Assembly (NCBI GenBank): GCA_030674185.1
Contig: CM060314.1
Coordinates: 26,518,391-26,582,390, forward strand
Source: Monoplex corrugatus
Taxonomy: Eukaryota > Mollusca > Gastropoda > Littorinimorpha > Ranellidae
Length of the DNA stretch: 64,000 nucleotides
Direction: 5' to 3'
Shown one piece after another: positions 9,455 to 20,315 of the stretch. The position numbers and the translations under genes are program-made. The notes below the pieces were generated by a model. The model searched no databases. It was not told where the DNA came from and saw only the letters and a program-made list of their open reading frames with translations. The stretch's first letter is position 1, and every line of letters begins with the position of its first letter.

Positions 9455-11092
9455 TCTTTACATGTAATGATGTATACATAACAGATTATCATCATGTTGT
9501 ATATGTATGACAGCTTATGAAAAAGCATATAAATTATGTAAATCTATCAAAAAAAAGATAAACAAAGCTATTTCAACAGATTAACAGTTTATTAGGGTAA
9601 ATAGTTGAAATAACACATTGTCAGAATAATTACTAGGGATATTTTCGTTGTCATGATAACTACCAGGAATATTTTCACATGAAAATTTCAAAATGAAATT
9701 TACAGAAGAGTGATCTGTAAATGATTTCAGTCTTTGAATTTTTTTTTTTTTTTTTCTTTTTTTGTTCAGAATATTAAAGTTATTAATTAGCAGTTAATCT
9801 ATAATCTGTTAATACAGACTTAATTTCTATGTTAACAGGTAATCTGTTAATAAAAACTTTATTTCTGTCATGAGACAGCGTTTTTTTTAGTAAAATAGTC
9901 TTAACAGTTTTCTTTTTGTAAAGTTTTTATACTACCGGCACAGGCCTTCAAAATTGTAATTGATTAAGCCAGATGCCATACTCAGGTTGAAAAACGTTTA
10001 AATTTAAGGTTGGTTATTCCTTAAAGACTGAAAATAACTGATTATTACAATATTAGGTCTACATATTTGAATTTGAATTCCTGAGCTTGATAATATTGAA
10101 TTACTGTTGTAATTTATTATGGTAATTACCTTGAGCCGTTGAGGTTTTGCTGAGCAATTTTTAAGGAAGAAATTTATTTTGAAGCTGTTTCTAAGAATCT
10201 CAGTTAATTTTTGTTTTAACCAGGTATGGCAATTAATTAGTTACTGATTGTGTAATGGTCTAGCGACTTATGTAGTTCTTAGTCATCTTGGAAAACAAAA
10301 ACCTTTCTCCTGATATTAAGTTTTGGACTCAGAATTTGCAAAATGATGGAGTATGCTTAGATGTCGGTTTTGAATGACACACTGTTGTTTGCGTTATTTT
10401 GGATTTTGTCTGCAATGAGTTTCTCTTACCATAGGCCCAAGTATGTAATTTTTAATGTTGGTTTTCACATTATTTCAGGTTATTTGAGTGTTAACCACCA
10501 TTGAGCAGCTTCAGTTGGAGAATCAAAAGAATTGGAAAAAAAGGGATGATGAGGAAATGGGAAATTGGAAAGGCCAGGTATCAGGTGGGAATTCATGAGG
10601 AAGGAGAGAAGTCAGAAGGAAAAGAAAAGAGGAAAGAGGGAGAAAGAAGATTGAGTATGGATGGGGAGGAATCCGTTTATTATCATACTGAATAACGACA
10701 TAAATTACCAACCTTTAGTTTAAAGTTGAAGTTAAAGCTTTTGCCATTTTTGATGACATGAGTCAACTGTAGATCATAGACGTTTATAACTATAGTCAAC
10801 ACCAGTTAACAAGCTATTTGACAACTGTAAGTGTAAGCAAGCATGGTCAGTCTTGCTGTTGTACAGTTTTATGTTGCTGTTTTCTGGCATGATGCATGAC
10901 CATAATTATAGGGAAAAGAGAAAAAAGATTGGGTAAGGATTGGGGGAAATGCAATGATTACCATAGTAAACTTTAAAGGTTGGAGTTAAAGCTTTTTCCC
11001 CTTTTGGTGATTGAGTCAGCCATAGATATTTACAACCGTAGTTGCTTGAACTTGAAGAGCAGTATTTGATAAGAAGTTAATTGAAATAGTTA
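9451..11092. other. ANKRD10 intron 1, AT-rich; no gene seen
   Basis: AT-rich, with T-runs (9740-9762) and a G/A-rich patch (10500-10665). Two related stretches near 10715-10800 and 10975-11050 (GTTRAAGCTTTT, TGAGTCA, TTTACAAC words) look like an old internal duplication. No coding evidence. Confidence 0.5.
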
Positions 11093-11094
11093 TA

Positions 11095-11975
11095 CAGTAA
11101 ACCTCGGATAGAACGAGATCGTCGGGACTGATGGTTATTCTCGTTGGATCCGAGGTGTCGTTGAATGCGAGGGGAGCATGTGATAAAGGGAAAGGCAAAA
11201 GAACTACCGGTACACAATCGACTTAGTGTGAAGTTTGTTGCCGTGACGGATGCTTCAATGTCAGTGCCGCGTTCAAGCACCCAACGCGTAACGACGCTAA
11301 GCGAGGCCGCCTTCGAAAACGGTTGTTCTGATTGGTCGTTGGACGAAGTGCACGCGAGCACTTTCCTTGCGAACGCAGGCCTGGTCTTGCTGTCCTTTGC
11401 TGATTGATTTGATTCAGTATTACGTCAGCACCCACCTCAGGTGATATGGCCGACGGGGATAACCATCCCAGGAAAATGGGGGCAATGGGGGACTTATCTA
11501 ATCCTATACTGACACCACCAGAACAACAATGATGCTAAGATGGGACAGTGAGAAGGCCAGATTTAATGTAGCGCACCCCGGGATTCGAACCCACAACCAT
11601 TAGCATGTGAATCCGACGCTCAAACCAACTGAGCTACAGAGGCCCGCCGCTGTCCTTCACTCTCCGCCTTGGCTTATAACCCCCCCCCCCCCTCTCCCTC
11701 CTCTGCGCCGCCTCGTAAACTAGCGGGCCCCTGTTGTTCTCATCACGCCAGGCAGTGATGCAAACCGAATAAAGAAAGGGGGAAAAAAAGTGATTCAACT
11801 GGTTCATTCAACCAGCCATGGTTGTGCTCGTTAGAGCCGAGGCTGACTATTTTGGTGCTCGTTCGATCCGATTTATTTTACTAACAGTTTATAAGGAATA
11901 AAACGGGGATTAAAATGTACCTCGTTGGATGCGAGGTCTCGTTTAATCCGAGCTCGTTGAATTCGAGGTTCACTG
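11095..11975. mobile_element. pogo/Tigger-like MITE with TA target duplication
   Basis: The left end CAGTAAACCTCGGATAGAAC and the inverted right end CAGTGAACCTCGAATTCAAC match at 16 of 20 positions, and TA flanks both ends (11093-11094 and 11976-11977). CAGT..AACCTCG is a typical pogo/Tigger terminus as I know it. No transposase frame is present. Words of the form TCGTTGRATNCGAGG recur near both ends. A family 1 SINE lies inside. Confidence 0.75.
11435..11648 (-). mobile_element. tRNA-headed SINE family 1, copy C (best preserved head)
   Basis: On the minus strand GGGCCTCTGTAGCTCAGTTGG gives an A box and GGTTCGAATCC a perfect B box. The body has CTGGCCTTCTCACTGTCCCATC and GGTGGTGTCAG words shared with copies at 2745 and 7975. 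It lies inside the Tigger-like MITE, so it is younger than that insertion. The 3' limit is approximate. Confidence 0.7.
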
Positions 11976-12549
11976 TACTATAGACCCATAAAAGTTAAAA
12001 GCGATAGTCTGTTAAGGAGAACAAGTAAATATGTTTGTTTTTAACTAGAAGTCATGCAATGAAATTGGAAAGGGTGAGTCATTGTGTTCATTGACCAGTA
12101 TGAACTAACAATGAATAATCTTTTTTTAATTATAATTTTTCAATTTTCTTTTATGTGTTTATTTTTTTTTAACTCTATTTTCTTATTTTTTATCTGTTCT
12201 GTTCTGTCCCGTTGGCTTTGCTTAAATTACTAGTAACAAGATGCTTTGGTACATCATGTGTATTGTTGCTTTACAGCAGTGTTGCATGATAGTTGGTATG
12301 AGTTGGCTTTCCACTTTAAAGAATTTGTGTATTTTATAGAAATAAATGAAATAAAGATCACTCTTGACACTGATCTGAGTGATCAGCAGAAACTGAAAAG
12401 GCTGTTTTACTTTTAGACACAAGCATCAAAATGGGGACTTCAAAGAAGATATTGCCAAAACAATTTTTACCTTTAGGTACTGAATAGAGCTCAGTTGTAC
12501 ATTTTGAGAGATGTACTTTATGTATTAGTTTAGTGAATGGGTGACATAA

Positions 12550-13050
12550 CACTTAACAGGTGCAGTATCCAAGTTGTTAGGACGTAAGTCTTCTACTTCG
12601 AGGGTCCAAGTTAAATTTAAAGACTGCCTGTGTAGCACCAGGAGGCTCATGGCTGGAGGTTTTATCTGGGGTTGAAGATTTTTCCAGTCTTCCAAGTCAG
12701 CAGGCATGCAGACCTATCACAGTTCTAGTAGTGCTTGAATCCTTTTCATCAAATTCATTTGTACATCATGTGTGCAGAACATGAGAATTGAGATGCACAC
12801 TTTAGAGATCCTCCAAACCATTTGATTGGTGTTTACTCATTCAGAATAAAACCACAAAAATATGCTACATGCACACCCACTGAAGAGGGTGCAATTACTA
12901 GTACTTTACCAGTGTGTGGCAACATAATTATTATGCCTACGAAGTGTGAGCCAAGCAACATGCATGTATATATCTTAGAAGACATTGCTCAGAAAGAGGG
13001 GGAAAGACTGTACACTAGACTTATCAGTCAATTACTGGTTATTTAGACAA
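12550..13050 (+). mobile_element. tRNA-headed SINE family 2 (decayed)
   Basis: Order of words: AAGTTGTTAGGACGTAAGTC, GGGTCCAAGTT (B-box-like), GATTTTTCCAGTCTTCCAAG, CATGCAGACCT..TAGTGCTTGAA, CACTTTAGAGATCC. This follows a common gastropod SINE as I remember it (GATTTTTCCGATCTCCCAGG, GTGCAGACCTGCTAGTGCC, CGTTAAAGATCC). The memory match is unverified and the copy is old. Confidence 0.55.
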
Positions 13051-14448
13051 TTCTTAAAACTGGTAATGGTATTGGTGATCAATCAGCAACAAAATTTTAA
13101 CAATGGCATATGATATTGATGAAGGCTGAATCTAAAGAAGAACTGTTTTTCATTTTTTTTGTCTTAGTTAAAGTAACTGAAGAAGTACACGTATACAAGG
13201 AAAAATCAGCATTACTTACTTGGGTCACAGTGACAATTTCAGCATGTCTGACATTAGTTATTGATATACTTGTGATTACTGTGTTTTCATTATATTGTGG
13301 TTGATTACTGTTATTTATGATGAGTATGGCCAGACTTAGCAAGGTGCCTTAGCATAATTGCCACCTTCAGCTCCCACTCCAAGTGATATTCTCTGTTTAG
13401 TTTCAGTTTCTACTTTTAGCCTAATGTAAAACAGTATTATTTAGAGGAGAACTTGCCAAGGAGCAAACTATCATGCTGATCGCTGTGCTATAACCACAGT
13501 GTACAGTGCTGATCAATTGTACCAGTGTTTGTTGTAGGGCAAAACTGTAGTATACATTTATAAATATATAGATTAGTATTTAGCAAGCTTGGCCTTCTGG
13601 AAACAAGGCCTCGTTCTTACAAATGGGAATTTGTTATGCATGATATAGGTCTTGTTTGTTACACTTTATAGTATTTTACAAGAGAGAAGGAGATTCCTTG
13701 TAGACAGATTCATTGTAAATGGACGCACTGTATATAATATAGTGACCTATTTCAAATATTGAAAATATGTATATGACTATATATTTCTTTTGTATCTGTT
13801 TTGGTGATATTCAGCATATTACTTTTTTCTTTGCTTTTGACATTTGTGTTATACAGTACTTTTTTCTAGTGTACACAAGTGTGAATGTGAGTTTGTATGT
13901 GTACTCGTATTTCTCTCTTTTTGTGTATGAGTGTGCGTAAATGTGTGAAATACAGCTTCCATATTATCAGTTGACACTGTGTGTTTACTGTAGTTTAGTT
14001 TAGTTGTTATTAAAACGTCATGTTTCTAATTGTCATTGGTATTGTGATATAAGCAGTCTTGTCTAAATTTAGTTGTGTGTCATTAATATATTGTTAATTG
14101 CTTATTAATATTATTGTATCATATGTATGTAACCATGCCTTAATTAGTTATATTATGTAATAATACTAATACTATTATGTTTTATTTTTAATAGTATTTA
14201 AATATCATTATGTATTGTTTACTCAGCTGTACTGTATAGATGATGTTATTTGAAATGTTAATGTGCTGTCAGTCCCAGTTTAAATATGTGTCACTTCCAA
14301 GCTCTATGATTACATGTAGTCTTTAAGTTTTTATACGGGTTAAATTGTCACTGCTTTCAAACTGTTATTTTTTCATTTTACATCCTGCCACTTGCCCAGT
14401 GGTGTGCGTATGTATGCACATGTGTATTTGTTTGTTTGTGTGTGTGTC

Positions 14449-14488
<40 letters not shown>

Positions 14489-14961
14489 TGCTTGCGTACA
14501 TCCAGTGACTAAGTTCTTTTCTTGCTAGGGTTTCTCTTTTCTCTTTTTGTTTACTTACATGTATGACACAGTAGGTTGTCTTTGTTTACTTGTACTTGTA
14601 TGATGCAGTAAGTGTTCATGAATAAGATAGTTTTAAGTTAAATTTTCAGATCTAAAAAAATCAAGTTCAGATTTAAATGACTTTTTTAATTTTGTCTTTA
14701 AAATATTAATTAAATTGGCTTTTTATTTTTGTCTGTCTTATGGAAGATGATCAAGAATTTACTTTGCTCCAGTTCTTGCTTTCATGTCTAAAATTAAGCA
14801 TGTGGTGTTTTGCCATGTTATAATTTGCTTCCTTGTTTGCTTGTCACACAACTTTTTATAATTGTGTTCGATTTCAACAGACCTGTACGCACACGTAACA
14901 TGCTTGCGCAAACAAGACCCTGATCGTTTTGATGTTGATTTGATTTCATGTTTTGTTTAAG
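13051..14961. other. ANKRD10 intron 1, AT-rich; (TG)n at 14446-14486
   Basis: AT-rich intronic sequence with TATATA patches and one (TG)n microsatellite. Several TTAATATA stretches but no exon, RNA gene or clear transposon that I can support. Confidence 0.55.
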
Positions 14962-15117
14962 TGGAAATGCCTTGAGCTGATAGCGCGCATTTTTCGGGTT
15001 GATTTGGATGTGACAAACACAAGAATTAACCAGACCCCGGCCCATATAGCAGCCCAGAGAAATGAAGTTGAATTCATCGCTCAGCTTGTGCGGCATGGGA
15101 TCTCTGTGGGCATTCAG
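14962..15117 (+). CDS. ANKRD10: ANKRD10-like exon 2 (ankyrin exon, variant a)
   Basis: 52 codons, phase 0 at both ends, flanked by TTTAAG and GTAGGT. Encodes WKCLELIARIF... with the ankyrin core QTPAHIAAQ and LVRHG. It closely matches the human segment QTPAHIAA as I remember it. It aligns with exon 3 over its length, so the two look like a tandem duplication. Joined directly to exon 4 it gives a 33-residue spacing to the next TPLH motif. Confidence 0.8.
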
Positions 15118-15213
15118 GTAGGTTTTGTACTGCTGTGCACATTTTTTTTAAAAGCTTATTGTGTGACACAGGCATTGTTTTTCTGTCTGTCTGGGTATTT
15201 GGATCCCTTATAG

Positions 15214-15363
15214 CTGGAATGTCTACGAGAGTTTGGTCAGCAACCATGTAGCCATGTCCACAGCAGTCGTTCAGGTGAAACGCCCACTCATGTAGCGGCG
15301 CAAGGTGGTTTCTCAGACTGTCTGCATTGGCTACTGCAGCATTTTAATGGGTATTCTGAGAAG
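15214..15363 (+). CDS. ANKRD10: ANKRD10-like exon 3 (ankyrin exon, variant b)
   Basis: 50 codons, phase 0 at both ends, flanked by CTTATAG and GTAATG. Encodes LECLREFGQ... with the core GETPTHVAAQGGFSDCLHWLL. Begins LECL right after the exon boundary, as in human ANKRD10 (GKLECL). Joined straight to exon 1 it gives exactly 33 residues between WTPLH and ETPTH. Only 96 nt separate it from exon 2. Confidence 0.8.
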
Positions 15364-15691
15364 GTAATGCATTCTTAGTTGTTCTGTACAGTCATGGGCT
15401 CCTCATTTTTTTGTATTTAGTTCATTTTGTCATTGTTCATTATGGTAGATGTGTGTGTGTGTGTATAAACTCTTATTTCTTCATGTTGTTGCCTTAATTT
15501 TCTTAACATATATATATTGAATGGCTTGAAATTGAAGGTCCTTTGAGTTTAGCTAAGATGCACTTATTTTGATATTTTTCTCTTTATTAGAAGTAGGTTT
15601 TACGAGCCTCAGCTTATTGACTCAGGAACTAAAACATGTGGAATGATTTAGTATTAGATGTAAATTAATGTTTATACATCTCTCACTTTAT

Positions 15692-15714
15692 CTATCTCTC
15701 TCTCTCTCTTTCTC

Positions 15715-15745
<31 letters not shown>

Positions 15746-15865
15746 CCCTCTCCATCTGTCTCTCTCTCTCTCTATCGATATAGCACTATATGTCTATATA
15801 TTTATATGTGTGTATATATATATATACACACACATAAATATAGACATATAGCTCTATCGATATAG
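15692..15865. repeat. (TC)n tract and 94-bp palindrome
   Basis: A TC microsatellite (15692-15771) runs into a long inverted repeat, 15772-15865. It begins CTATCGATATAG and ends with the same palindromic word; the centre is TGTGTGTATATA/TATATACACACA. Both arms are nearly complementary throughout, so the DNA could form a cruciform or the RNA a hairpin. Lies in ANKRD10 intron 3. Confidence 0.85.
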
Positions 15866-16268
15866 CTATATGTATAATTATACATACACATACACTGACA
15901 TAAATACAGAATTTCATATTCAACTCATTAAACCAGGGTAATGCTGTCATTATCATAATTACTGTGTTACTTGAGCTTATTGTTTATAAGGACAGTAATT
16001 TGTCTATAACTTATATTACAATGACAGTTTGTGTTCTCACATCTCAAACCAACTACGAAGATGTGAGCCCATGAAATAGGTATGTTTATTATCATTTTCT
16101 TTTTCTCTTTTTTTATTTCTTTCATAGTCAATTTTTGTTGTTGTTGCATGTTGTTTTTATTTTTAATTTAAAAAAATGTTAATCTTAGTGCTAAACTCCT
16201 GAGAAAGAGATGGAAGGGCTGTTTTAACTGTTTATGTAAATTCAATTGATGTGTGTATTCTGTCTCAG

Positions 16269-16360
16269 GATTACATGGGTGATACCCCTCTGCACAAAGC
16301 AGCACAAAGAGGGCATCTTGAGTGCGTCAGACTGCTGACATCACATGGTCCCATTCTTAG
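16269..16360 (+). CDS. ANKRD10: ANKRD10-like exon 4
   Basis: Acceptor TGTCTCAG, donor AG|GTAAAA. Encodes DYMGDTPLHKAAQRGHLECV..., an ankyrin unit very like the human ETPIHKAARSGSLEC segment. Ends in phase 2 (AG), completed by C of exon 5 to Ser. Confidence 0.85.
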
Positions 16361-16984
16361 GTAAAAGCTCGGTCATTTATGAAACTTAGGATAATCAGTA
16401 TATCACTCATACCTGCCACGTTTTATGCTTTCAGCATAGCATGCTACATCATATTGGAATTGTAGTTAATGCTCATGTTCAAGTTATTATGCATGGAGAC
16501 ATGTTCAAGGTATTATGCATAGAGAAAAAAAATAGCGTAGGTGTGCTTGTGTCTGTTCAGGTATGAAAATTCCAACAATGATACTGTCATGTAGGCCTGA
16601 AACATTTGCATGAAAGGTCATATTTGAAAACTAGAACTGGCCAAACTATAGTAGGAACCAGTCATATGTCTTTTCTTTCCTCCATGGGTTTTGGTAATTT
16701 GATATGAATTAATCAGAATTAAACTTGCAAACACAACCAGAGTCATTGCAAAACAGTTTGTTTGATTCAGAACTTATTCATGTTGACAAAAACAATGACA
16801 AGAATCTGTCCGAGTCAGAACGATGAAAACCTTCTGGATGAAAAAAGTGGAATCAATGTAGAATTAACTCTAGTGATGTAATATCTAACTTCTCTTTAAC
16901 ATTCAATTGTTGCAGTATGTAATTCTTCTTGTGTGTAACTGCCAAAATATTGGATTTTCTTTGAAACGAGACAGTAAGATTTCT

Positions 16985-17215
16985 TTTTCAGTCTGCCTTT
17001 AGTCCCATAAAGAACCCACAGCAATCAAGAGGTTGTACAGGTTAAAATTCTATAGAAAATCCATTCAGGTTATAAGAAAAATTGATACAAGGTATTAAAA
17101 AGAAAAAGAAAAAAAAAAGCAGTGACACTGTATTGTGGAGACATGTATCCCCAAGGCAACCCGCATTTCAGTCCCCCCCACCCCCCCACCCACCCCCCCC
17201 CCAAAAAAAATTAAG
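16985..17215 (+). mobile_element. Possible gastropod SINE family 4, copy A (decayed)
   Basis: AAAGAACCCACAGCAATCAA, GGTTGTACAGG, AAATTCTATAGAAAATCCA, and GCAGTGACACTGTATTGTGG follow the order of a SINE I recall (AAAGAACCCACGGCAACAAA, AAAATTCTGTAGAAAAATCC, GGTGGCGCTGTAGTGT). It ends at a C-rich run (17174-17202). Based on memory, so tentative. Confidence 0.45.
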
Positions 17216-17639
17216 AATGCAAGGTAAAAATGGAAAATCGCAAATGGAATGTGAGGCTTAGTTCATTAAAGCACCTACTGGGAAGCGAAAGATCCTGGCA
17301 GAGGTAGGAATTCTCCTTGAATCAGGGAATTTCTCTGTTAGAATGAATCAGTTCCTCAGATTACATGGGCTCTTTTCTGATTCCATATCCAACTTTTTTC
17401 CTTTTTTCTCAAAGTAGAATTAGTATGATGAGAGTAATTTGTGATTGAGCATGTACATGTAAAGAAATCAAATACACAAAAAAGTTTTTTAAGCACTGTG
17501 AATGTCTGATTTGATGGCTGAAAATATGCCAGATTTGGTAGATTTTAATTCCTTGCAAACTTTTCCATGGAAGCTTGGACCCCCTGGAGATTTCCTTGTT
17601 TTTTTTTCAGCAGATCGTACCCCTGCCTGGGTTTGATTT

Positions 17640-17800
17640 CTGGTGAGACTGGGAGAAACATTGAGTTGGTCTGAGTGCTAGTCTTTGTCAATAAGGTCCC
17701 ATGTGCAGCATGCTTCTAGCAGATGATAAGGACCAGTATGGCAACAAAAGGATTATCCTTGGCACTCAGAAAAACTCAAACAAAGAAAAGTGGGAGGCTC
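17640..17800 (+). mobile_element. Possible SINE family 4, copy B (decayed)
   Basis: GTGCAGCATGCTTCTAGCAG then GGACCAGTATGGCAACAAAA, GGATTATCCTTGGCA and CAGAAAAACTC. The GGCAACAAAAGG word and its surroundings parallel copy A and the remembered consensus. Very diverged. Confidence 0.4.
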
Positions 17801-18858
17801 TTTGGTGTGATGATGCACCTACCTCAGGAAGAGCAACCTGTGTTTCATATGGAGAATTCCTTTGTGACAAATTTATCCAATTCAGAATATGAGCTGTGGA
17901 CGAATTTGTCAGGGAAAAAATTGTGCCTTAGTTAAAAGTTTGATAGTCCTGAAATTAACGGTACATATGTTGACTGCTATTTAAGATATGAGTAGGTTTA
18001 AGACCCTGTGCGAGCCTTTTTACCACAAAGTGTTGTCATCACCCACTGTGAAGCATTTTTGTTGCTTGTCATTGCTGATGGTACAATGAGCACCAAGAGA
18101 GGAAACTTAATAAAAATAGAAACTAGAAGTAGGTATTCCAAAGTGATTTTCAAATTTGAACTTATCTGTATAAAAATCAGCTGGGAAAATAGAGATTTTC
18201 ATTCTGAACACATACATACTTTATTTTTTAATGTGGGATAAAAAATAAATTTTTAATGATTTTTTTCTTTCTTTTTGGACTTAGAAAAATTTCGCACGGT
18301 ATTTTAGGCCACATTCAGACATGCCTTGAACACACATATAAAATCACACAAGTCCAGAAAATCATTTCTGAGGAGGTTTTTACTTGTTAAGTTGATGTGC
18401 AAAAAACATGGACAGAAATGCGTATCAATAAAAAATACAGACCTATGAAAATGACAAAAAATAGCAAAATTGGACGCCGCCGTTCCAAACAACTGGGCAA
18501 GGGACCCATTTTCATTAATTTCAAACTCCATTATCTTTAAGAAATACAATACAGTGACACTGAAATGAATCATATATGATAAACATATTAAGGAATTTAA
18601 CCCTAATTTTTTCCAGCTTCATCTGAAAGCTGGTTGAAAAGATATCAGATGTCAAAAATGCGAAATATGCCGATTTGTCACAGTGAAAAAAATGGTAAAT
18701 TTTACACATATTTGGTGCACCATAACTTGTTTCACTTTAAACTGGAAGCACAAAAGATAGAAATCATCTCTTTTTACAAAAAACATGTTGTAATGAAATG
18801 TAAAAAAATACTTGTCAGTGTCTATGATCAGTGATTCCTCTTCACAAGTGACAGGAAA
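17801..18858. other. ANKRD10 intron 4 / 3' flank of the nested gene; no further gene seen
   Basis: AT-rich. For the minus-strand nested gene a possible polyadenylation signal (TTTATT on the plus strand) occurs at about 18220. The repeat words around 18590-18850 give no coherent frame. Confidence 0.45.
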
Positions 18859-18974
18859 TTAAAACATTTTAAGACGCAGTTCATCATCATTGCTGTCAAA
18901 GTTGTCCAAAAGACTAGGTCTCCGCCCTCTGCCAGTCTTAAGAAATTGCTCCTTTATCCTCATGAAGAGATCAT
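18859..18974 (-). CDS. Nested small gene, exon 2 (C-terminus)
   Basis: After the acceptor TTTTCTCACAG it encodes DLFMRIKEQFLKTGRGRRPS, then LLDNFDSNDDELRLKMF and TAA. The 2-nt phase left at its start is filled by the single G at the end of exon 1, so both exons read as one 72-residue protein. GRRPSL fits a basophilic kinase site. I do not recognise the family. The charged, low-complexity-free composition and good splice sites argue for a real gene. Confidence 0.65.
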
Positions 18975-19435
18975 CTGTGAGAAAAATAGTGTAGAGGGAA
19001 AGTATTAGTACATCTATCTGTTCTATCCTGTAGCGTAATGTGAAAATCCCATTTGTAGGGACAAACAGGCCTATACATACAGAGCAAGAGGCAAATACTG
19101 ACCAAAACAAAAACAAATCCAAAAAACAAGAGCATAAAACATGCAGGAACACAAGGACTTTTGTATCCCTGCTCAATTAACTTCCCTGTCTGTCAAAGAG
19201 AGAAAGGATCAAGAGAGAGAGAGATTGGTGTGGAGCTGTAAGAAGCCTACCAGTATTATAATACCTTACCCTAACTCACAAAGCAGTGGGCAAAATAAAA
19301 TGTCCCATACATTTAGGCCTACTCAAATCAGCACAACAAAATTTATCTCATAAACACTATAGGCCTAGTTAGGAAGGTTCATAGTGTCCAACCCATTAAC
19401 CTGGTAGGCCTACTTTATTTTGTTTAAATATTATT

Positions 19436-19596
19436 TTTGATGACAATAATAGTAATGATAATAAATAGTAATGAATGATAGTAAACTAATAATGAAATAA
19501 TGATAATAATAATGATAAATAATAATGAATAATGATAGTAAAATAATAACAATAACAAAAATATAATAACAATATTAATAATAATAATAATAATAA
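19436..19596. repeat. (AAT/GAT)n imperfect microsatellite
   Basis: About 160 bp made mostly of AATAAT and GATAAT words between the two exons of the nested gene. No coding content. Confidence 0.8.
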
Positions 19597-19828
19597 ACTT
19601 TTAAAGCTGTTGAACTAGGTGATAATAATATTGGGCCTAAAAATAATAGGATTGATAAACATGCAGATTCGTTTCAATGGTACCATTCAGGAAGTTTACA
19701 CAAAGGCAGAAAAGAAAAAGGTGTAACATTGTGAAATTATTGAACGACACTGAACCAGATCGAGTGAAGTCAACAAGAAGCCAAGGGAGGGCACTCGGCC
19801 GATTCGACTATCAGTCGATCAAAGCGTT

Positions 19829-19840
19829 GGTCACGTGACC
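19829..19840. promoter_or_regulatory. Perfect E-box palindrome GGTCACGTGACC
   Basis: A 12-bp perfect palindrome containing GTCACGTGAC, the CLEAR-type site bound by TFEB/MITF/USF-class bHLH-ZIP factors in animals. It lies in intron 1 of the nested gene, about 340 bp from its start codon. Functional relevance is inferred. Confidence 0.4.
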
Positions 19841-20075
19841 ACAATAAATCGCTAATCTCTCATTAACATCATTATAAATAAATATAATAAAGGCATGGAT
19901 TATTAAAAAAATCTTTTGTAAACATTTTCCTTTAATCATATGCCTGATCTCACTCTCTGTAAAATTACCGCACCCCAAACCGTCACCTACCCCTACCTTC
20001 TAACATATTCATGATACTGTGGGTGCTGCAGCTGTGCGCTTTCCAAACAATTATATTCTAAGATATTTCACTTAC

Positions 20076-20178
20076 CCTCTAGATAAGTTGGATCGCTTGA
20101 TTCGTCGTGGCTGGAGCGGTCGACGTAAACTTTGACGTCCATGTGCTCGCCCGAACGGTCTTCGCTCGTGTCCGCCAT
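20076..20178 (-). CDS. Nested small gene, exon 1 (start)
   Basis: On the minus strand ATGGCGGAC lies in a good start context (G at -3, G at +4) within a CpG-rich patch. It encodes MADTSEDRSGEHMDVKVYVD then RSSHDESSDPTYLE and ends with G before GTAAGTG. The intron to exon 2 is about 1.1 kb. The gene is antisense inside ANKRD10 intron 4. An acidic N-terminal half and basic C-terminal half are all that can be said of the product; no signal peptide or membrane segment is present. Confidence 0.65.
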
Positions 20179-20315
20179 TGCGCGTCAGACGCTAAGAGAA
20201 AGCGGAAGTAGGTTGCGTTGTTCTCAGTCCTTGAGGAAAACAGCCAGTGGTTGAATCCGTATGCAAATAGCAGAAGTTGAAAGTTGAAACCTTGACCTTT
20301 CGCACAGTGGAAAAT
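20179..20315. promoter_or_regulatory. Candidate bidirectional CpG-rich promoter
   Basis: 137 bp between the minus-strand ATG (20178) and a plus-strand ATG (20316). The surroundings (20090-20540) have many more CpG dinucleotides than the AT-rich intron around them. No TATA box at an obvious position. The call is inferred from composition and the divergent starts. Confidence 0.5.

Noticed and set aside
11165..11407. 80-codon frame inside the Tigger-like MITE
   Set aside because: No similarity to a pogo transposase and no other support; MITEs of this size are non-coding.
11570..11648. Apparent tRNA gene with perfect A and B boxes
   Set aside because: Acceptor arms do not pair well, and the downstream body matches other SINE copies; it is a SINE head, not a tRNA gene.
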